From the NCBI GenBank assembly GCA_028751875.1, contig CM054143.1, positions 62,159,167 through 62,223,166 of the forward strand: DNA of 64,000 bases, in the 5' to 3' direction. Source of the DNA: Rapana venosa (Eukaryota; Mollusca; Gastropoda; Neogastropoda; Muricidae). This document shows, in pieces, positions 1 to 14,947 of the stretch. Each line of letters starts with the position of its first letter. The stretch's first letter is position 1. A program made the translations under genes and the position numbers. The notes below the pieces were generated by a model. That model ran no database searches. It was not told the DNA's origin and was given only the letters and a program-made list of their open reading frames with translations.

Positions 1-3000
1 ATGGACATTTTAGACCTGTGACTGAAAAACATTAGTGAGACCAGACAGTTTATGCAGATGACGATGGAGCATAAAACAGGCGACTACATTTCTTCCCTTC
101 CATTTGCTTTAAAAGTTTTTTGTGATTTTTGCCCCACACAAGAAGTGGTATTTAGATGTGCATGTCACTATAATGTGTATCACGTTTGTTTTCTTACTCC
201 CTTCTAAAAACTCATGTTTGCATGAAAAGCCTACAGCAACACAAAGTATGTGATATGTATAGCAGCATTCCAGTGTGATATGTATAAATACTTCAGTAAC
301 TGTCGCATGATCTCAAAACAAAAAAAGCTGCTTTATGCAAAAGCACAATAATATTAAAACCCACAAAATAACACCAACACAGAATACTGACAAAACTTTG
401 TTTTTATCATCATGATATACATAATTATGGAATCTGACAAGACTTTATATATGGAATGTGCTTTTAAAACTAGTCTGTCGCATACTTCCATGCCACTTTC
501 AACACTTTTAGACGTCACAGGCCAGTTCATTTGCATATGGTAATCAAGTTCTTCAAGATCAGAATAGCACATTGATTATTCATGAATCATTCCATTGCTA
601 TGTTTATATGTACAAATGCTAAATGAATCTACAATGCAAACAAATGGACACACAAAGACAAACTACCCCAACAGGAAATTGATCACCACATGAATTCACG
701 CATCATGCCTGTGACAGTTTGACTCTGCTCAACAAACAGACTTTTCCTTCTTGTTCTTCTAATGTAAGAACACTGACAAAGTAAAAAACATTTTTGAATG
801 AACTCTGTAACTCCCTGAGGAGGTGTTGGGGTGCTGCACTGAAGTTCTCCAGCAGTGTGACCTGGGCAGGCTGAACCTGGAGGAGGCCGGCCACCTTCGC
901 CAGAACCCAGCTTTCACCTGCCTGACACTACAGCATGGCTGTAAAGCCATTCTGCGTGTGGGGACATTGAATTTATGCACAACCAAGCATGCGTGGTAGA
1001 TTCTAATTTCTTAAAAGTGTAACTTCAGGTAATTCATAAACCCCCACCCCCAAAATCAAACTTTCTTAAGAAGAGCCGACACTAAAAATGAAATACTTTA
1101 TATTCTAAAAGATTTCTTTACTTGATGTTGGTACCGATACTGAGTTAAGCGAAATTTGTCTGGCACACAAGTGGGACTGCCTCTCATTTATGTTGTTGTT
1201 GTGTGTTCCCCAGCTTAACACCCTGGGTGTCACCCAGAATAAGCACTCACCCATCCCACCTGGGAATCACTGTGAGATAGGAAGTACACTGGAAGAGAAG
1301 TTTGTGTGTATGCCTGTTTTCAAGTACCTCGCCATATAGGCAGCCATATTCTGACTTCAGAGGATCCTCTCATTTAGGGACAATACTTTATTTTTTGCTC
1401 TTTTTTTTAAAGAGCATTCTATGAAATGTCTTTTTTTTCTTCTCATTTTTAGATTTTTAAAAAACAAACAAGAGCATTGTATATAACAAAAACAGCCTGA
1501 TTAATGTCATGAACCTACACATGGGTGTTTTCTTGATCATATTAAACTAAGGGGAAATGTTGATTATGATACCATGCTTATCTACAATAGACTTCAACAC
1601 TTTACCATATATATGTACATGTATGTATACAGTATCTTTCCCACAAAACTCTCTAACACCAGAGCTTTTATCACGCACCTTTGTTCCTTTCATCAGAACA
1701 ACACACAAGCTGCAGAGAAGAAGGGGAAACAATTCTTTAGTTTGACCCCAAAGAATGAGGCCTTTTCTATCTCACGGGTAGTTGTAGTCCTCTAAAATAA
1801 TCTTGACTATAGATCACGTAATTTTCAGTCACAGCAGTCTTACTGTTGTTAAAGCACACAAAAAACCCAACATGACTTCCAATGAAATTTCATCTGCTCT
1901 AATTTTAGCACCGTCACCCTACCATTCCACAAAAAAAAAGTCAGAAAAACAACAAAATAAAGCAAAAAGTAAGAAACAAAAAGTGGTATCATTCTTCAGT
2001 GGGAAACGTTTTGGGAAAAAACATATGCATATTTAATCTTAACCCATCAATAATATAGCATGACTGATGTGATTTGACTTCATTGATTCCAGTTGCTTCC
2101 AGTCAGTCTCCTTGATACGATACATTTCAATTCAATCGTTTTTAAGCGCATCTGAAGCTGCCAAGAAAGAATCGTGACAAAAGTGATATGAAATGAACAT
2201 TTAACTCTCTTCCCCCCCCCCTCCCCCCCAATGATGAGTTGATATCATTCTTCTGTTAGCAGCTCCTCACTGTGTGTCAGCCAAACATAAAACCATGATA
2301 TGACAGCTACTGCCTACACTGATATTAAACGCAACAGGTTAAAACAACACATGAATATTTACACCACAAGGAGCCTGCTATGATCCGTTTCATTCTGTTT
2401 CTAATTACAAAGCCCCAAACTACTCATCACTATTTTAAAACCTGCAGCTTGAATATGAGTCTGCCAAGAAAACTTACACTGTACAAGAAAATAATCTGGT
2501 GATGGTGTTGTTTTATTAATTTTTTTAACCCTGGTCAGTTCTGTAACAAACTACAGGAAAAAATTGTAAAATCTACTGCTCCAAAACTGAAACAAAAACA
2601 GGCAACTTCAAACCAAACTACCCCTGAAACATTAATCTTTCCTGGCATATTGATACGTCGTAATAAAAAGTCACAAAACTTGTTGATTCTGTGTTCATGT
2701 GGCAAAAAGACATATTCATCAGGATCTTCCCCCACAACTCCTTGAGGAGTCGTTGAAGAATACACAGAACTTTTCGGGCAGTGTGTCGTGGGCAAGTTGA
2801 ACCTTGCCCACCCCATACAGGTTCAGTAAAAAGAAACATGTAAAACTGCAGACTTCTTCATCCTATGACATTTCTCTCTTCTTCAACAAACTACTGAAGG
2901 CAATCCTGAGCTACTGTGATCTTTCACTATCTCACCATAGCAGGCCCTCATGGTTGCTTTACGTAAATAATTTACATAAAATAATGGCCTAAAACCTCAT

Positions 3001-3431
3001 TCACGAACACTGGAACAAAAAACAAAAAAAACACCCCAAAACAAAAAACCCCAAAACCCCCACACCGTTTGATTCACCATTGTTTTAACAACCTTGGAAT
3101 GCATAACGCACCAGTCTAAAAGTCTGGACAAAATTAAGGCAGAAGGACGTAAGTGTGGAAAAAACCTGATATGTTTTGTCCTCTTTTTGGCCCACAACAC
3201 AGATTGGAAAGTAGTCTGCGGGAGTGTGTAGTAAGACAGTTTGTTTTTGTTAGAGCTGTCCAGCACAAGTCTCTGTCCATCCTCTGAATACATACCTCAG
3301 TAAGCTTATTGCATAAAATGTTGCCAGTCTTTCAAAGCTGGGCCACTCAATCTTTCATTCGTCCATCCACTCTCCCCCTCCATGCAGACCAGACACCTCA
3401 TTAAAAACCTCAGCATGCATGACAGTCGGGG
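1..3431. other. Downstream flank / probable 3' UTR of PARD6
   Basis: No coding exon can be supported here. On the minus strand this follows the PARD6 stop codon, so the part nearest 3431 is probably 3' UTR. An AATAAA on the minus strand (TTTATT at 2512-2517) lies about 0.9 kb after the stop and is one candidate poly(A) signal; another is at about 1389. Two stretches, about 780-900 and 2720-2815, resemble each other in the same orientation and look like two decayed copies of one dispersed repeat. A short block at about 1206-1245 recurs near 13541-13579. Confidence 0.5.
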
Positions 3432-3821
3432 TTAAAACGTCACCACAGCACTATCTTTGTCCGTTTTATCATCCTGTAAATGATCTTGGATTTCATCTTC
3501 GTCGTCGTCTCGACTGTCAGGCGGGGGACCCTCACTGTCGAACGATTTTGACGATCGGTAGGAGAAATGCGAGGTGGAGGACGCCTGTGAACTCCGCCAG
3601 CCCGAGCCTCGCTGTGGCGCCAGTGTCATGCGCTGGTTGACGGGTTTGACGGTGATGATGAGATTGGAGGAGTTGGCCACCATCATGTCTGTGACCTGAT
3701 CCAGCGTCTTGCCGTTGACCTCGATGCCGTTGACCTCCAGGACCTCGTCGTTGACGGCTAGCAGCCCTGTGCTCTCGGCTAAGCCCCCTGGAACCAGCCT
3801 GGAGATGAAGATGCCTGGAAC
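3432..3821 (-). CDS. PARD6: PARD6 coding exon 4 (second half of PDZ and C-terminal tail)
   Basis: The exon starts at 3821 after GGCAG and ends with TAA at 3434-3432: 129 codons plus stop. It opens [13 protein letters not shown], covers the rest of the PDZ domain ([16 protein letters not shown]), then a Ser-rich stretch and an acidic run (SRDDDEDE). The last residues VVTF fit a class II PDZ ligand pattern (hydrophobic at positions 0 and -2). Confidence 0.95.
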   Translation of the reverse strand, partial: VPGIFISRLVPGGLAESTGLLAVNDEVLEVNGIEVNGKTLDQVTDMMVANSSNLIITVKPVNQRMTLAPQRGSGWRSSQASSTSHFSYRSSKSFDSEGPPPDSRDDDEDEIQDHLQDDKTDKDSAVVTF

Positions 3822-6800
3822 CTGCCACAGTCAGAACAGACAGGGATCAGTCAAGGGAAGGGTGTACCTACAGGACATGGGGTAGAGGTACTAGTTAGTG
3901 CTTAAAGTGGCATGCCAGAGAATTTTATTCCTGTCAATGCTATAGGCATGACTAAATTATGACAAGCGTCTAGCTGCTTGGTATCAGGGAAGGTGACATT
4001 TAAATCACTGTTAGAACCTCCACAGAGTGATCAGCATGATTCAACATGATGATTGAACACTTGGGCATTTTTGCAAATGAAACAGTAAAAGTTATAATAT
4101 TCTGAAAGGAGACACTGGTTATTTGATAAATGCCAGTAAAAAACACCCACTAACAAGTAAACAGATAAAACACAAAAAGCTTTTTAAGTTACTTTTCACA
4201 CAACACACACACACACACACAACCACACACACAACACACACACATCTCAAACACACACACCACTCCCCCAAAAGTCCTTTGGATGAGAGACTATAAACCA
4301 AGGCCTCATGTGTAAACACACGCAGAACATCTTGCACACATGTTAAAACCTGTTCCTCCTTTCAGAACAGTAGGCCATTTGTGCCGGTGGGAATGGATGA
4401 CAAAACTTACAATACCATATACACATGGGGACTGAATGTAAAAAAGCACCAGTGCTTATACCATTATCCTCATAATAAAATGTAAAATATAACTTTAAAA
4501 ATGTCTGCAATGTTATGTTTACAGATCACATTAATCTTGCAAAAAAATTTTTTACCCCCCCAAAAACAACAACAACCAAAAAATCTTTAAATAAAAGATA
4601 TAAACCAGTAAAACAAAACCCCAAAACAACTGAAAATAAAAACATTCATAGGTTAAAAAAAAAATCAAACCAAACAAGTGTCTGTGAAAGTAAATTCAAT
4701 TCACTTGAAATAACTTCAGCAAATCAGCCTAGAGAAAGATATAGGCTCCATCAGATTCAACACATCCACAAAACACAACCTCAAAACTTCAGTGCAGTGC
4801 CCCAATGACTGAAAACTTCAGTGCAGTGCCCCAATGACTGAAAAATTCAGTGCAGTGACCCAATGACTGAAAACTTCAGTGCAGTGCCCACTGATTGAAA
4901 AAATTCTATGCAGTGCCCAATGACTGAAAAATTCAAGGCAGCACCCCAATGCTGAAAAATTCAATGCAGTGTCCCATGACTGAATTTTTCAGTGCAGTGC
5001 CCCAATGACTGAAAAATTCAATGCAGTGCCCAATGACTGAAAAATTCAATGCAGTGTCCAATGACTGAAAAATTCAGTGGTGTCCCATGACTGAAAAATT
5101 CAGTGCAGTGCCCCAATAACTGAAAAATTCAATGCAGTGCCCCAATGACAGAAAAAAATTCAATGCAGCGCCCTACTGAATCCTCAAAGAGTTAACCCTT
5201 TACCATTCGCATTTCTTACAGAGAAACTCTCTGTAGTATTCGAAAATTTACGCCGTTTTTTCAGAGAATAAGGTACCTCAAGTACACATAGTGCTGTACA
5301 GTTACCATTGTTTGCAGAGCAGTCATATTTGGCCAAAGTATTTATATGGTATCATACTTTGTTCTGCACCCCAAGATGTGTGTCCTTGTCCTACCTACAT
5401 GTGTCGTGCTGCTGTCCAGTCTTTGTCACCAAATACAGGTAACATTGCAGTGACATCATGCTGTTAGTCTACAACTACCCTCTAACATGCGCAATATACG
5501 TGTGTGATTTAAAAAAAAAATATGTGTGGTCCTGCCTGAATGTGTCCTCCATCGCATCCACCATCATGGTAATCCAATCGACCATTCACACTTGTCACAA
5601 AACTACTGTCACCAAGTCTACATTTTCTCAGTGGAAAGTATTCAAACATATTGAAAACGACGTTGACTAATGCGCATATATACATTATTTACAAATATAT
5701 GCTCACGCCTACTATTTACAAAAACACTAGTGTGTCCTTCACCAATAGCCAGTTACATGGCTGTCACAATGCAGGTGTCACAGCCAGTGTCGCGTCCAGG
5801 TGTGTTCGCGTGTTTCGGAGGTGAAAATACTGATTAATTTTGATAAATCTGGTTTTCGTCATATTATTATTGATCCGTGACTCAGAAAATCTCAAATCAG
5901 TAGACCAGTACAGATGAAGCCTTGGCAAACGCTTGATCCTTATCATGATCAAAACTGACAGGTAAGCCCTAATTTCATTAGGTGTTGTTTCTGTCCGTAA
6001 TGGATCTATGACTAAGCCTTTCACAGCGATCTTTTGCCTGGCATAATTGTTAGTTTCATCTGCTACAATTTGAAAAAAATGTTGGGGCACAAACAAAACA
6101 AAGTAATCTAAGGGCTTGGAGAGTTTGTGCCGGCCCAGTCGGCAGCGTGAAGTCTTGCACTGTGCAAGGCACTTGTGCACTGCTCCATGTCGTCTGCTAT
6201 GAAGCCAACAGAATGTTAACCTCAGCATCACTTTCTGACTCACTACCTTCTCCTTTTTCATCATCTCTTTCTTCTACATCTACTTCAACATCGGATTCAA
6301 CATTTTATTCTCTTTTGAACTGTTCCACTTGAGCCAAAATAGCCTCAATTTCCACATCAGTATATTCCTCCCAAATCCTATGCTCAATCTTTGCTGCCAT
6401 TTTTAGCTACAAGAAAGCTGGGAAAGACAAAGCCAGTCACTGGCCAATTTCTTGTGAACGGGAGGCTGTCTAGCACTGAATTTGGTGCCCATTCCTTCCT
6501 TAGTTTATGCTGACCTCAGTGGAATGTTCATTCATGGTGTGTGTGTACTAGGTAGAGCTTAGTGCATGAGGGAAATTCCCCACTAGGCTGAAATGACGTC
6601 TGGCGGGCTGTGGCGGATATAAATATATGCGGGCAAGCGGGCAACGGCAGGTAAAAATGGGAAAGGGTTAAGAGAGAAGTCAGGCAAAGTCAACTCCAGA
6701 AAGAAACACACCATTCCCTTGTCAATAATTCACCAACTTACTTTATCCAAGCCCTGGGGAGTGACCCGCACACTCTGCCCATCTCGGATGTAGAAACCCA

Positions 6801-8318
6801 AAGGTTTGTCAGACCCGTTCTTCATCAACTTGACACGCCGATGCGTCTCCGGTACGATGTCCACGTCGATGATGGCCGACACCCGACGGAAGTCGTCAGG
6901 TAGACTGATCTTGATGCGAGGTTTGGGAGGTGACTCATTCCCCAACAGCTTCGTGATTGGATTCTTTCGCTTGACAGGAGCGGAGCCATAACCGTTCACT
7001 TCCCCATAGCTTTCACCTGGCAGACATACCGCATGCAGACAGAGAGACATGATATAAACGTTGTTGTCATCAATTTCTTACCGACACAATCAGTTTGATT
7101 CGATGTGTTCTTTTGCTCACACACAAAATTGTTTTAAATAATTAAATTAAGCGTTTCCCATATTTTGAAAACCTCCCAAACCTTTCACTAATTTTTTGGG
7201 GTCTAGTTGGTTAGGTCTTGGGTTTTTTTGGGTTTGTTTTGTTTTGTTTTGTTTGTTAGTTTGTTTGGGGTTGTGGGTTTTTTTTTTGGGGGGGAGGTGT
7301 TTTTTGGGGGGTCCTTTTTCTTTAAATGGGTCCAAATTCTATGAGTTCAAAGACGTATTCTTTCAGAGGAGATACAAACTTGATTAAAAGAGGAAAGCAA
7401 GGAGAAACAATATCAGGATCAATGACAGAACAGTGAACATAGAGAAAATGAAACCAAAATAAAAAAAAACTCTTCTAAGTAAACACTGTATAAAAAAAAT
7501 CAAGCACACGCAGAACAAAAACCAAAAGCAATCATGCCTCTCCCACTGCCCCCACCCCCCCCAATCCAAAATAACAGAAGTGCATTGTAACCAAATCAAA
7601 ACAAAACTGATTTTAAAAAAACAACCCAAAACACCCCCCCCAAAAAAACCCAACAACAACAACCCACCAAACAAACAACAAAACAAAAAAAACAGACTTC
7701 AGAATACCACATAATAACGATGAGATTGAGAGCTTACGTACCAAAAGGGTAATATTAACTACTAACAAAAGTATGTTTGCTTCCTCTCCTACAAGAAATT
7801 TTACAGCAAAACACAAACACACACACACACACACACAGCATAATTTTACCCCTGCCTTTTTCGTCCTGCCTGATCGATCTTAATCCCCCTTTTCCCATTC
7901 ACTACCTTCCTCCTCACCTCAGTCTTCAGCATTTTCATTCTACATACAGTCTGTTGTTATTTCACATTTTACACTATCTGTACTGTAAGACGACAACAGT
8001 CAAAAAGCAATAGATCTCCATGGTGTCACTTCCATTCCAACAATAAAATATTTGCCATAAAGATTTTTATCTTCTCTCTCTTTCTCTCTCCCCTGCCTGT
8101 GTTTTCCCTTTGCACAATGGTAGTGATTGTCCATGGTTTGGTATGCTGTTTCTTTTAAAAACATACTAGAAAACTTTAACAAAATTACAGTGTGTGAGTG
8201 TGTTGTTTTGTTTTTGTTGTTGTTACTGGTTTACTGTAGACCTAAGGCTATTCATTCCAAGGTGAGCGAGACATTATCATTCTTGTAATGGATGTGATTG
8301 TATGGCAGGTTGTGTGTG

Positions 8319-8351
<33 letters not shown>

Positions 8352-8372
8352 GTGTGTTGTGTGTGTGTGTGT

Positions 8373-8463
<91 letters not shown>

Positions 8464-8527
8464 TGTGTATGTATGTGTGAGAGAGAGAGAGGTGTGTGTG
8501 TGTGTATGTGTGTGTGTGTGTGTGTGT

Positions 8528-8590
<63 letters not shown>

Positions 8591-8699
8591 AGAGAAGAGA
8601 GAGAAAGAGAGAGAGAGAGGGAGACAGAGAGAGAGAGAGAGTGAAAGAAAGAGAGACAAAGAGAGAGAATGTGTGTGTAATGCATCAACATGCTATGTT

Positions 8700-8734
<35 letters not shown>

Positions 8735-9063
8735 CACCACCAACACTCTCAAAACCAAAAAAAGTCACTGTTAACAGCCAACCATAACACTCACACAGAC
8801 AAGAGGTTTCCCTTCAGTATAGCTTTCTCTACAGGTACACACCCACACCCCTACACCCACACCCCCCAGTGTCTGCACTGCACCCACAACAACAAAGCCA
8901 GGAAAAGGACACCACCAGGGCAGCCAGGGTGAAACCTCACACCAGCCAGTCAAACCAGCACAGACAAAGCAGGCAGACCCCAAGAGGGGGCAGCAGGCAG
9001 GGAGGGAGGGAGGGAGGGAGGGAGGGGGCAGGGAGGGGTGGGTGGGGTATACTAGGCAGTCAT

Positions 9064-9099
<36 letters not shown>

Positions 9100-12000
9100 G
9101 CCTTCAACCAGCCACACATGACCCATTGTGAACATACCAATCATGAGGATTGTTCTCCCCCCACCCTTCTTCCTTCTGTGGGGATTGGGGGTGGGGTTGG
9201 GGGGTGGGAGAGCTGTCAGTATAAACAGCATCATTCCCACTTTCTGGAGAGTGTGTGTTCTAGGAATTCCCTCTTTTTTTCCCCCCTCTCTCTGTTTCTG
9301 CCTTGTTCCTTTGTTCTCTTCCTGTCATCTTCTTTTTGTCTGTTTTAGGCCTTCTTGGTCTATTCTCTTGCTTTTTCCCCCCAGAAAGACTTCAATTATT
9401 ACAATGCTCTCCCATGCTGAAGTCAAGATGTGCTGAGCCTGGTTTGTCAGGCGCTTAATGGCAGCGCAATGCACTGTCACTGACATGACAGACAACAGTA
9501 GTTGCCGTCTGAACGTTCAACATAGAACAAGAAAGAGGATTGTTCAAACCAGTCTGGCTGAACATGTCAGATTAAAACGGATAACCTGTTTATGTTATAG
9601 AAAACATTTGAAAAGTATGCGAGGAGGAGGCTGAACATTGCAACTTCTGAAATTTTAAATCACATGACTCTAGAAGACCATTTATACATAAACCTAATTG
9701 GTGAGACATATATAAATTTTTTATAATATAAATGTGAAAACTGAAACAGAAATGGATGATCTGCTACAGGAAATGTTTGAAAGGTATGCAACTTGAAGGT
9801 TGTGATTTATCCTTGAGTTACAGTCATTAGTTCTGACTAGACAGTAGACTCCCCCAAAAGTGTTTCTGATAAGACTATCATATAAACTGAGGCCCTGTGT
9901 GCGAATGCATCCAGAACATCTTGCACACAATAATTTAAAAAACCTGCATTCCGCCTTGCAGGAGTAGACCATTCTGAGTCAGTAGGAACAGATGACAATT
10001 TAAAAAACACACACATGCACACCATCCCAAAGTGGGAATGCAGCTGTGGGTAAATACAGTTGCATGTATAACGCAAAACCTCACCATGGGTAAACCTCAG
10101 AGCCCTATCTGAGGAACAGGGGGGGAAAAATTTGAATTTTAAGGTTTCAAATAATATACAGCAAACACACTGTATACCAGTATACATGTCTGAAATATAC
10201 GGCAAACACACTGTATACCAGTATACATGTCTGAAATATACAGCAAACACACTGTATACCAGTATACATGTCTGAAATATATGGCAAACACACTGTATAC
10301 CGGTATACATGTCTGAAATATACGGCAAACACACTGTATACCGGCATACATGTCTGAAATATACGGCAAACACACTGTATACCGGTATACATGTCTGCAA
10401 AGTCAGCCTGGCCTTCATGCTAAGCACTGCCACGCCTGGCTGGGGGATACTAACCAAGTGTTGGCAACAGATCATAGTGAAAAACACTCATAACAACAGT
10501 CTGGATGAACATGATATCACGGGCTGTTAGATTTATATAGATCTATCTATAGATAATATATATTAATACACATTTGCCTGGGATCTGTTTAATCCCGATA
10601 ACCCCAACCCTTTATTGTCCCAACCTTACGTTGCCCGGGTCCTGTTTTGTAACAGCCCTGTATGTTAAAAGCATGTTACAACCCTAAACCCCTATGCTCT
10701 AGAAGATTACAGTGTGTTGCTTCCTTTAGACTGAAGCTGAAAGAAAGGGAAGAAACCCTGACGTGGGGAAGGGGGGGTAGGCTAGGCAAACTGAGAAGGG
10801 ATATTGCACATATCAAAGGAAAAAAAGGGGCATGACACAGTTTCATTTCTGTAAACACACAGGTTTGTGAATGTCACTGTCAGTGCACAACACAGGCCCA
10901 TGCAGCACACATTATACACAGAGAGGGAGCCTCTACACACAGAGAGAGAGGAAGAGTATGAGAAAACTCAAACTTTAATGATTTATTCACAAAAAGGCCA
11001 TTGGCCCATACACAAAAGGGGTTGCCAAACTGTTTAGTAATTGGGTGGGGGGGAAAAAAGCAACAGCAACAACGACAAAATGTCATTGTATAACAAAAAA
11101 CTCAGTTACAAAAATATGACTTAAGATAATAATATAGATCTCTTATTCTGAAAGCTTTACACAAATATAAAGTTAGGCTGCGCACAACCTCAGGATGACT
11201 TGATAGAGCATGGGGGGGGGGGGGGGGGGGGGGGAGGAGAGAGAGAGAGAGAGGAGAGGAGGGGGGGGGGGGGGAGAGGCTTAAGTGAGTACATATTAAT
11301 ACATTTATAATTTATTTAACAATATGAACAGTATTTGTGAACAGAATTTTATAAAGATAGAAAAAAAAACTCTATTGTTAAAGCTAGCACACACACAAAC
11401 ACTGAGCATACTTCATGCTCATGATCACAAGACAACTTCATTTTCGAACACACTGGATATTATTAATTAATCATGTCTTTATATCCAAGACCCACCCCAA
11501 ATAAATAATGAAATGATAGATAAGACCCAAGGCACTGTAATTAGAAAAAGTAGAGGAAGCAAAAAAACAAAAACAAAAACAGGGAACTTAGTAATTTGAT
11601 ACAAAACTTCTTTTACTAATTTGATACAAAACTTTTTCAGTCTTTTGAGACACGTCCTTCACCATAGGTGTGTGTACACTATACCTCTAGGGTTCCCCCT
11701 TCAGGCTAACAACACAACAGACCACCATCACTAGCAAGCAAGCAGGCAGACACAGTCACTTCCCATGAAGATAACAGGGGCCACCTGATGCCCTTTCCCA
11801 TTGTCTTTCCCTGACAATGGTAGTACTAGCCCTGACACTGACTGACACTAGTAACACTAATACTCACAGCTGAGCACAGTGCTACAAACTGCAGCATCAG
11901 GAGAAAGGGCAAGACTAAGAGTAAGACTGAGACTGAGTGCCCAAGACTAGTGATACTGATAGGAACACTGAGAGCATGAGTTTTTAATTCTTAGCTTTCC

Positions 12001-14852
12001 ATGACCTGTGTCATTTGCCTTTGAATATTGACTATTTACTATTTTATGTGCTTTATCCCATCTGCAATGATATTTTCTTTGCTTGGCAGATGATTGATAA
12101 TATAATAAAAATGCATTGAAACATGATGGAAAAATACAAAGAAACACAGACACACACACACAAATACACATATTCATTCAAATTTCCACAATCCACTGAA
12201 TGTATATCAAGAATTACAGGATCTCTTATATTTTACTGATTATATAATGTGATTAATATTCAATCTTCCAAAAACATGTATACTACGCACACATGCATGC
12301 ACACACACACACTCAAAAATGTACATATATATTATATAATATCCAAATTCCACACTACACTACACAATTACTGGTCACCAAATCCTTTAATTACGAAGCA
12401 GTTGTTTTACTGTAAACATAACACAGGCCCCAGAAGATGGGCAGGCCAGTGCAGGGGGAAAATCCTGCATGCCCTGAACACAGGGTCAAGGATCTGAGCA
12501 TTACACTACAGTCAGTCAGTAAGGGCAGCTCTGGCAAAAGTCCAAGGCCTAAGTGTCAACGATCATGGTCACTAGACTGAAACTCCGAGTGAGCAAGACT
12601 GAGAGGCTAAAGTATACTTGTAAATAAAAATATGCATACAACTTTTCCCCTTCAGGTATATATAGTAGGTATATTATATAATAATATACATATATATATA
12701 ACAAACACATGGTAAACACACGCATGTGACACAACAATGGTAAATGTGAGCACACATGTATGCGTACAAAAATTCATGCAGACACACACACATCCATTAC
12801 ACGACACACATTCACTCATTGACCTTGACATACATGATTTTACAAGTGCACATACATGCACTCACACACAAACATTCATATGACACACTCACTGATGACT
12901 ACGTGATGTGTCTCAAATCTCATCATGTATTTGTTGCACACACGCGCACACACATACACAAACACATGCATATAAATATGAGTGTAATGCACACACTCAC
13001 ATGTAACACAATCAAACAATCAATCACTTACTGTCTCAACTTTCATGCGCAAGCTTGCACACACACGTGCACACACACACACACACACTTTCTTTCTTCC
13101 CCACTTTCCACCCAACAACCCTCACCCCACGCTTTACAACAGCTTCAGAGATTGAACACTGCACAAATTTACATGTTCACTGCACACATAAATTTACAAG
13201 TTACAGTGTTGCTGAGAATGAACACAAGCTTGTATACATGTAGGATTTCACCCAAGCAGGGCCCTTAAGGCTTAAGCCAGTTAAGGGCAACATGTTTTTT
13301 CTTCAAATAATTTTTTTTTTAACCCACCCTGAGCCTTTCATCTGAGGACTCCCTGCCCCAAAACACTTCAGCCTGATAAGGTCCCCCCCCCCCACCCCCC
13401 TCCCCCTGACTTCAAACTTCCCCCACCACTCCAACTCCTCCACCCTTGGGCCATGCAACCTGTCTTCCCTTCCCCCTCCCCTCTCCTCCCTGTGCCCCCT
13501 CTCTTTTGCATAACAAAGTCTATGTACCTGTTGATCAGTGTTCCCTCACTTAACACCCTGGGAGTTGTCACCCAGAATATAATTATGCACTGCTGTCTCT
13601 CTAATCACTATGATCAGTAAGTTATGCACTGCTGTCTCACTAATCACTATGATCAGTAAGTTATGCACTGCTGTCTCACTAATCACTATGATCAGTAAGT
13701 TATGCACTGCTGTCTCACTAATCACTATTATCAGTAAGTTATGCACTACTGTCTCACTAATCACTGGCTGTCTCACTAATCACTATTATCAGTAAGTTAT
13801 GCACTGCCGTCTCACTAATCACTATTATCAGTAAGTTATGCACTGCTGTCTCACTAATCACTATTATCAGTAAGTTATGCACTACTGTCTCACTAATCAC
13901 TGGCTGTCTCACTAATCACTATTATCAGTAAGTTATGCACTGCCGTCTCACTAATCACTATTATCAGTAAGTTATGCACTACTGTCTCACTAATCACTGG
14001 CTGTCTCACTAATCACTATGATCAGTAAGTTATGCACTGCCGTCTCACTAATCACTATTATCAGTAAGTTATGCACTACTGTCTCACTAATCACTGGCTG
14101 TCTCACTAATCACTATTATCAGTAAGTTATGCACTGCTGTCTCACTAATCACTATGATCAGTAAGTTATGCACTGCCGTCTCACTAATCACTATTATCAG
14201 TAAGTTATGCACTACTGTCTCACTAATCACTGGCTGTCTCACTAATCACTATGATCAGTAAGTTATGCACTTTGTCTCACTAATCACTATTATCAGTAAG
14301 TCTAGATCACGAAAAACTGAACATTTTTGCCTGCCCCTAGAGAATATGATTGAGAGAACATGCTTGCTTTCTGTTGGTTTAATTGAAGTACTGGTCATCA
14401 AATGTGACGCTTCACCACATAGTAAGTCGTATTGGACCAGAGGTCAATTTTTAGTTATTGACATGTTACTAATAAAGTAATATGCAATAAAAAGGCTATC
14501 CAATGCAAGAAACAGATTGAAAAAATTGGACAATTCCATGAAAAGTTATTACAAATTGAAATGATACACTGCAAGGAGTGACAAAATGAGAAATTGGCAA
14601 GTTTAGCATTGTAAAAGATAGTCGGAATGAGGGCTTGGGTATTTTCAAAACAAGTTGATTAGAAAAAGAAAACAAAATAACAATAAGCAGGGAGATGAGT
14701 GTGTTGCAGTGAGCAAAGAGCAAAATACAGATTCTGATAGTGAGAGAAAGATTCTGAGTCTGATAGTGATACTGTCATTAGTGACAATTTTAGTAGTTAA
14801 GTTTACTGTTTAGTGATCCAGAGAACGTGTGTGTGTGTGTGTGTGTGTGTGT

Positions 14853-14947
<95 letters not shown>

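Noticed and set aside
703..894. 63-aa minus-strand frame
   Set aside because: Resembles the sequence near 2720-2815, so it is probably a dispersed repeat; no recognised domain and no splice support.
8248..8774. Overlapping Cys/Val, Arg/Glu and His/Ser-rich frames
   Set aside because: Translations of (GT)n and (GA)n microsatellite DNA.
13583..14302. CRISPR-like repeat array
   Set aside because: Units are contiguous tandem copies with no unique spacers, in an intron of an animal gene.
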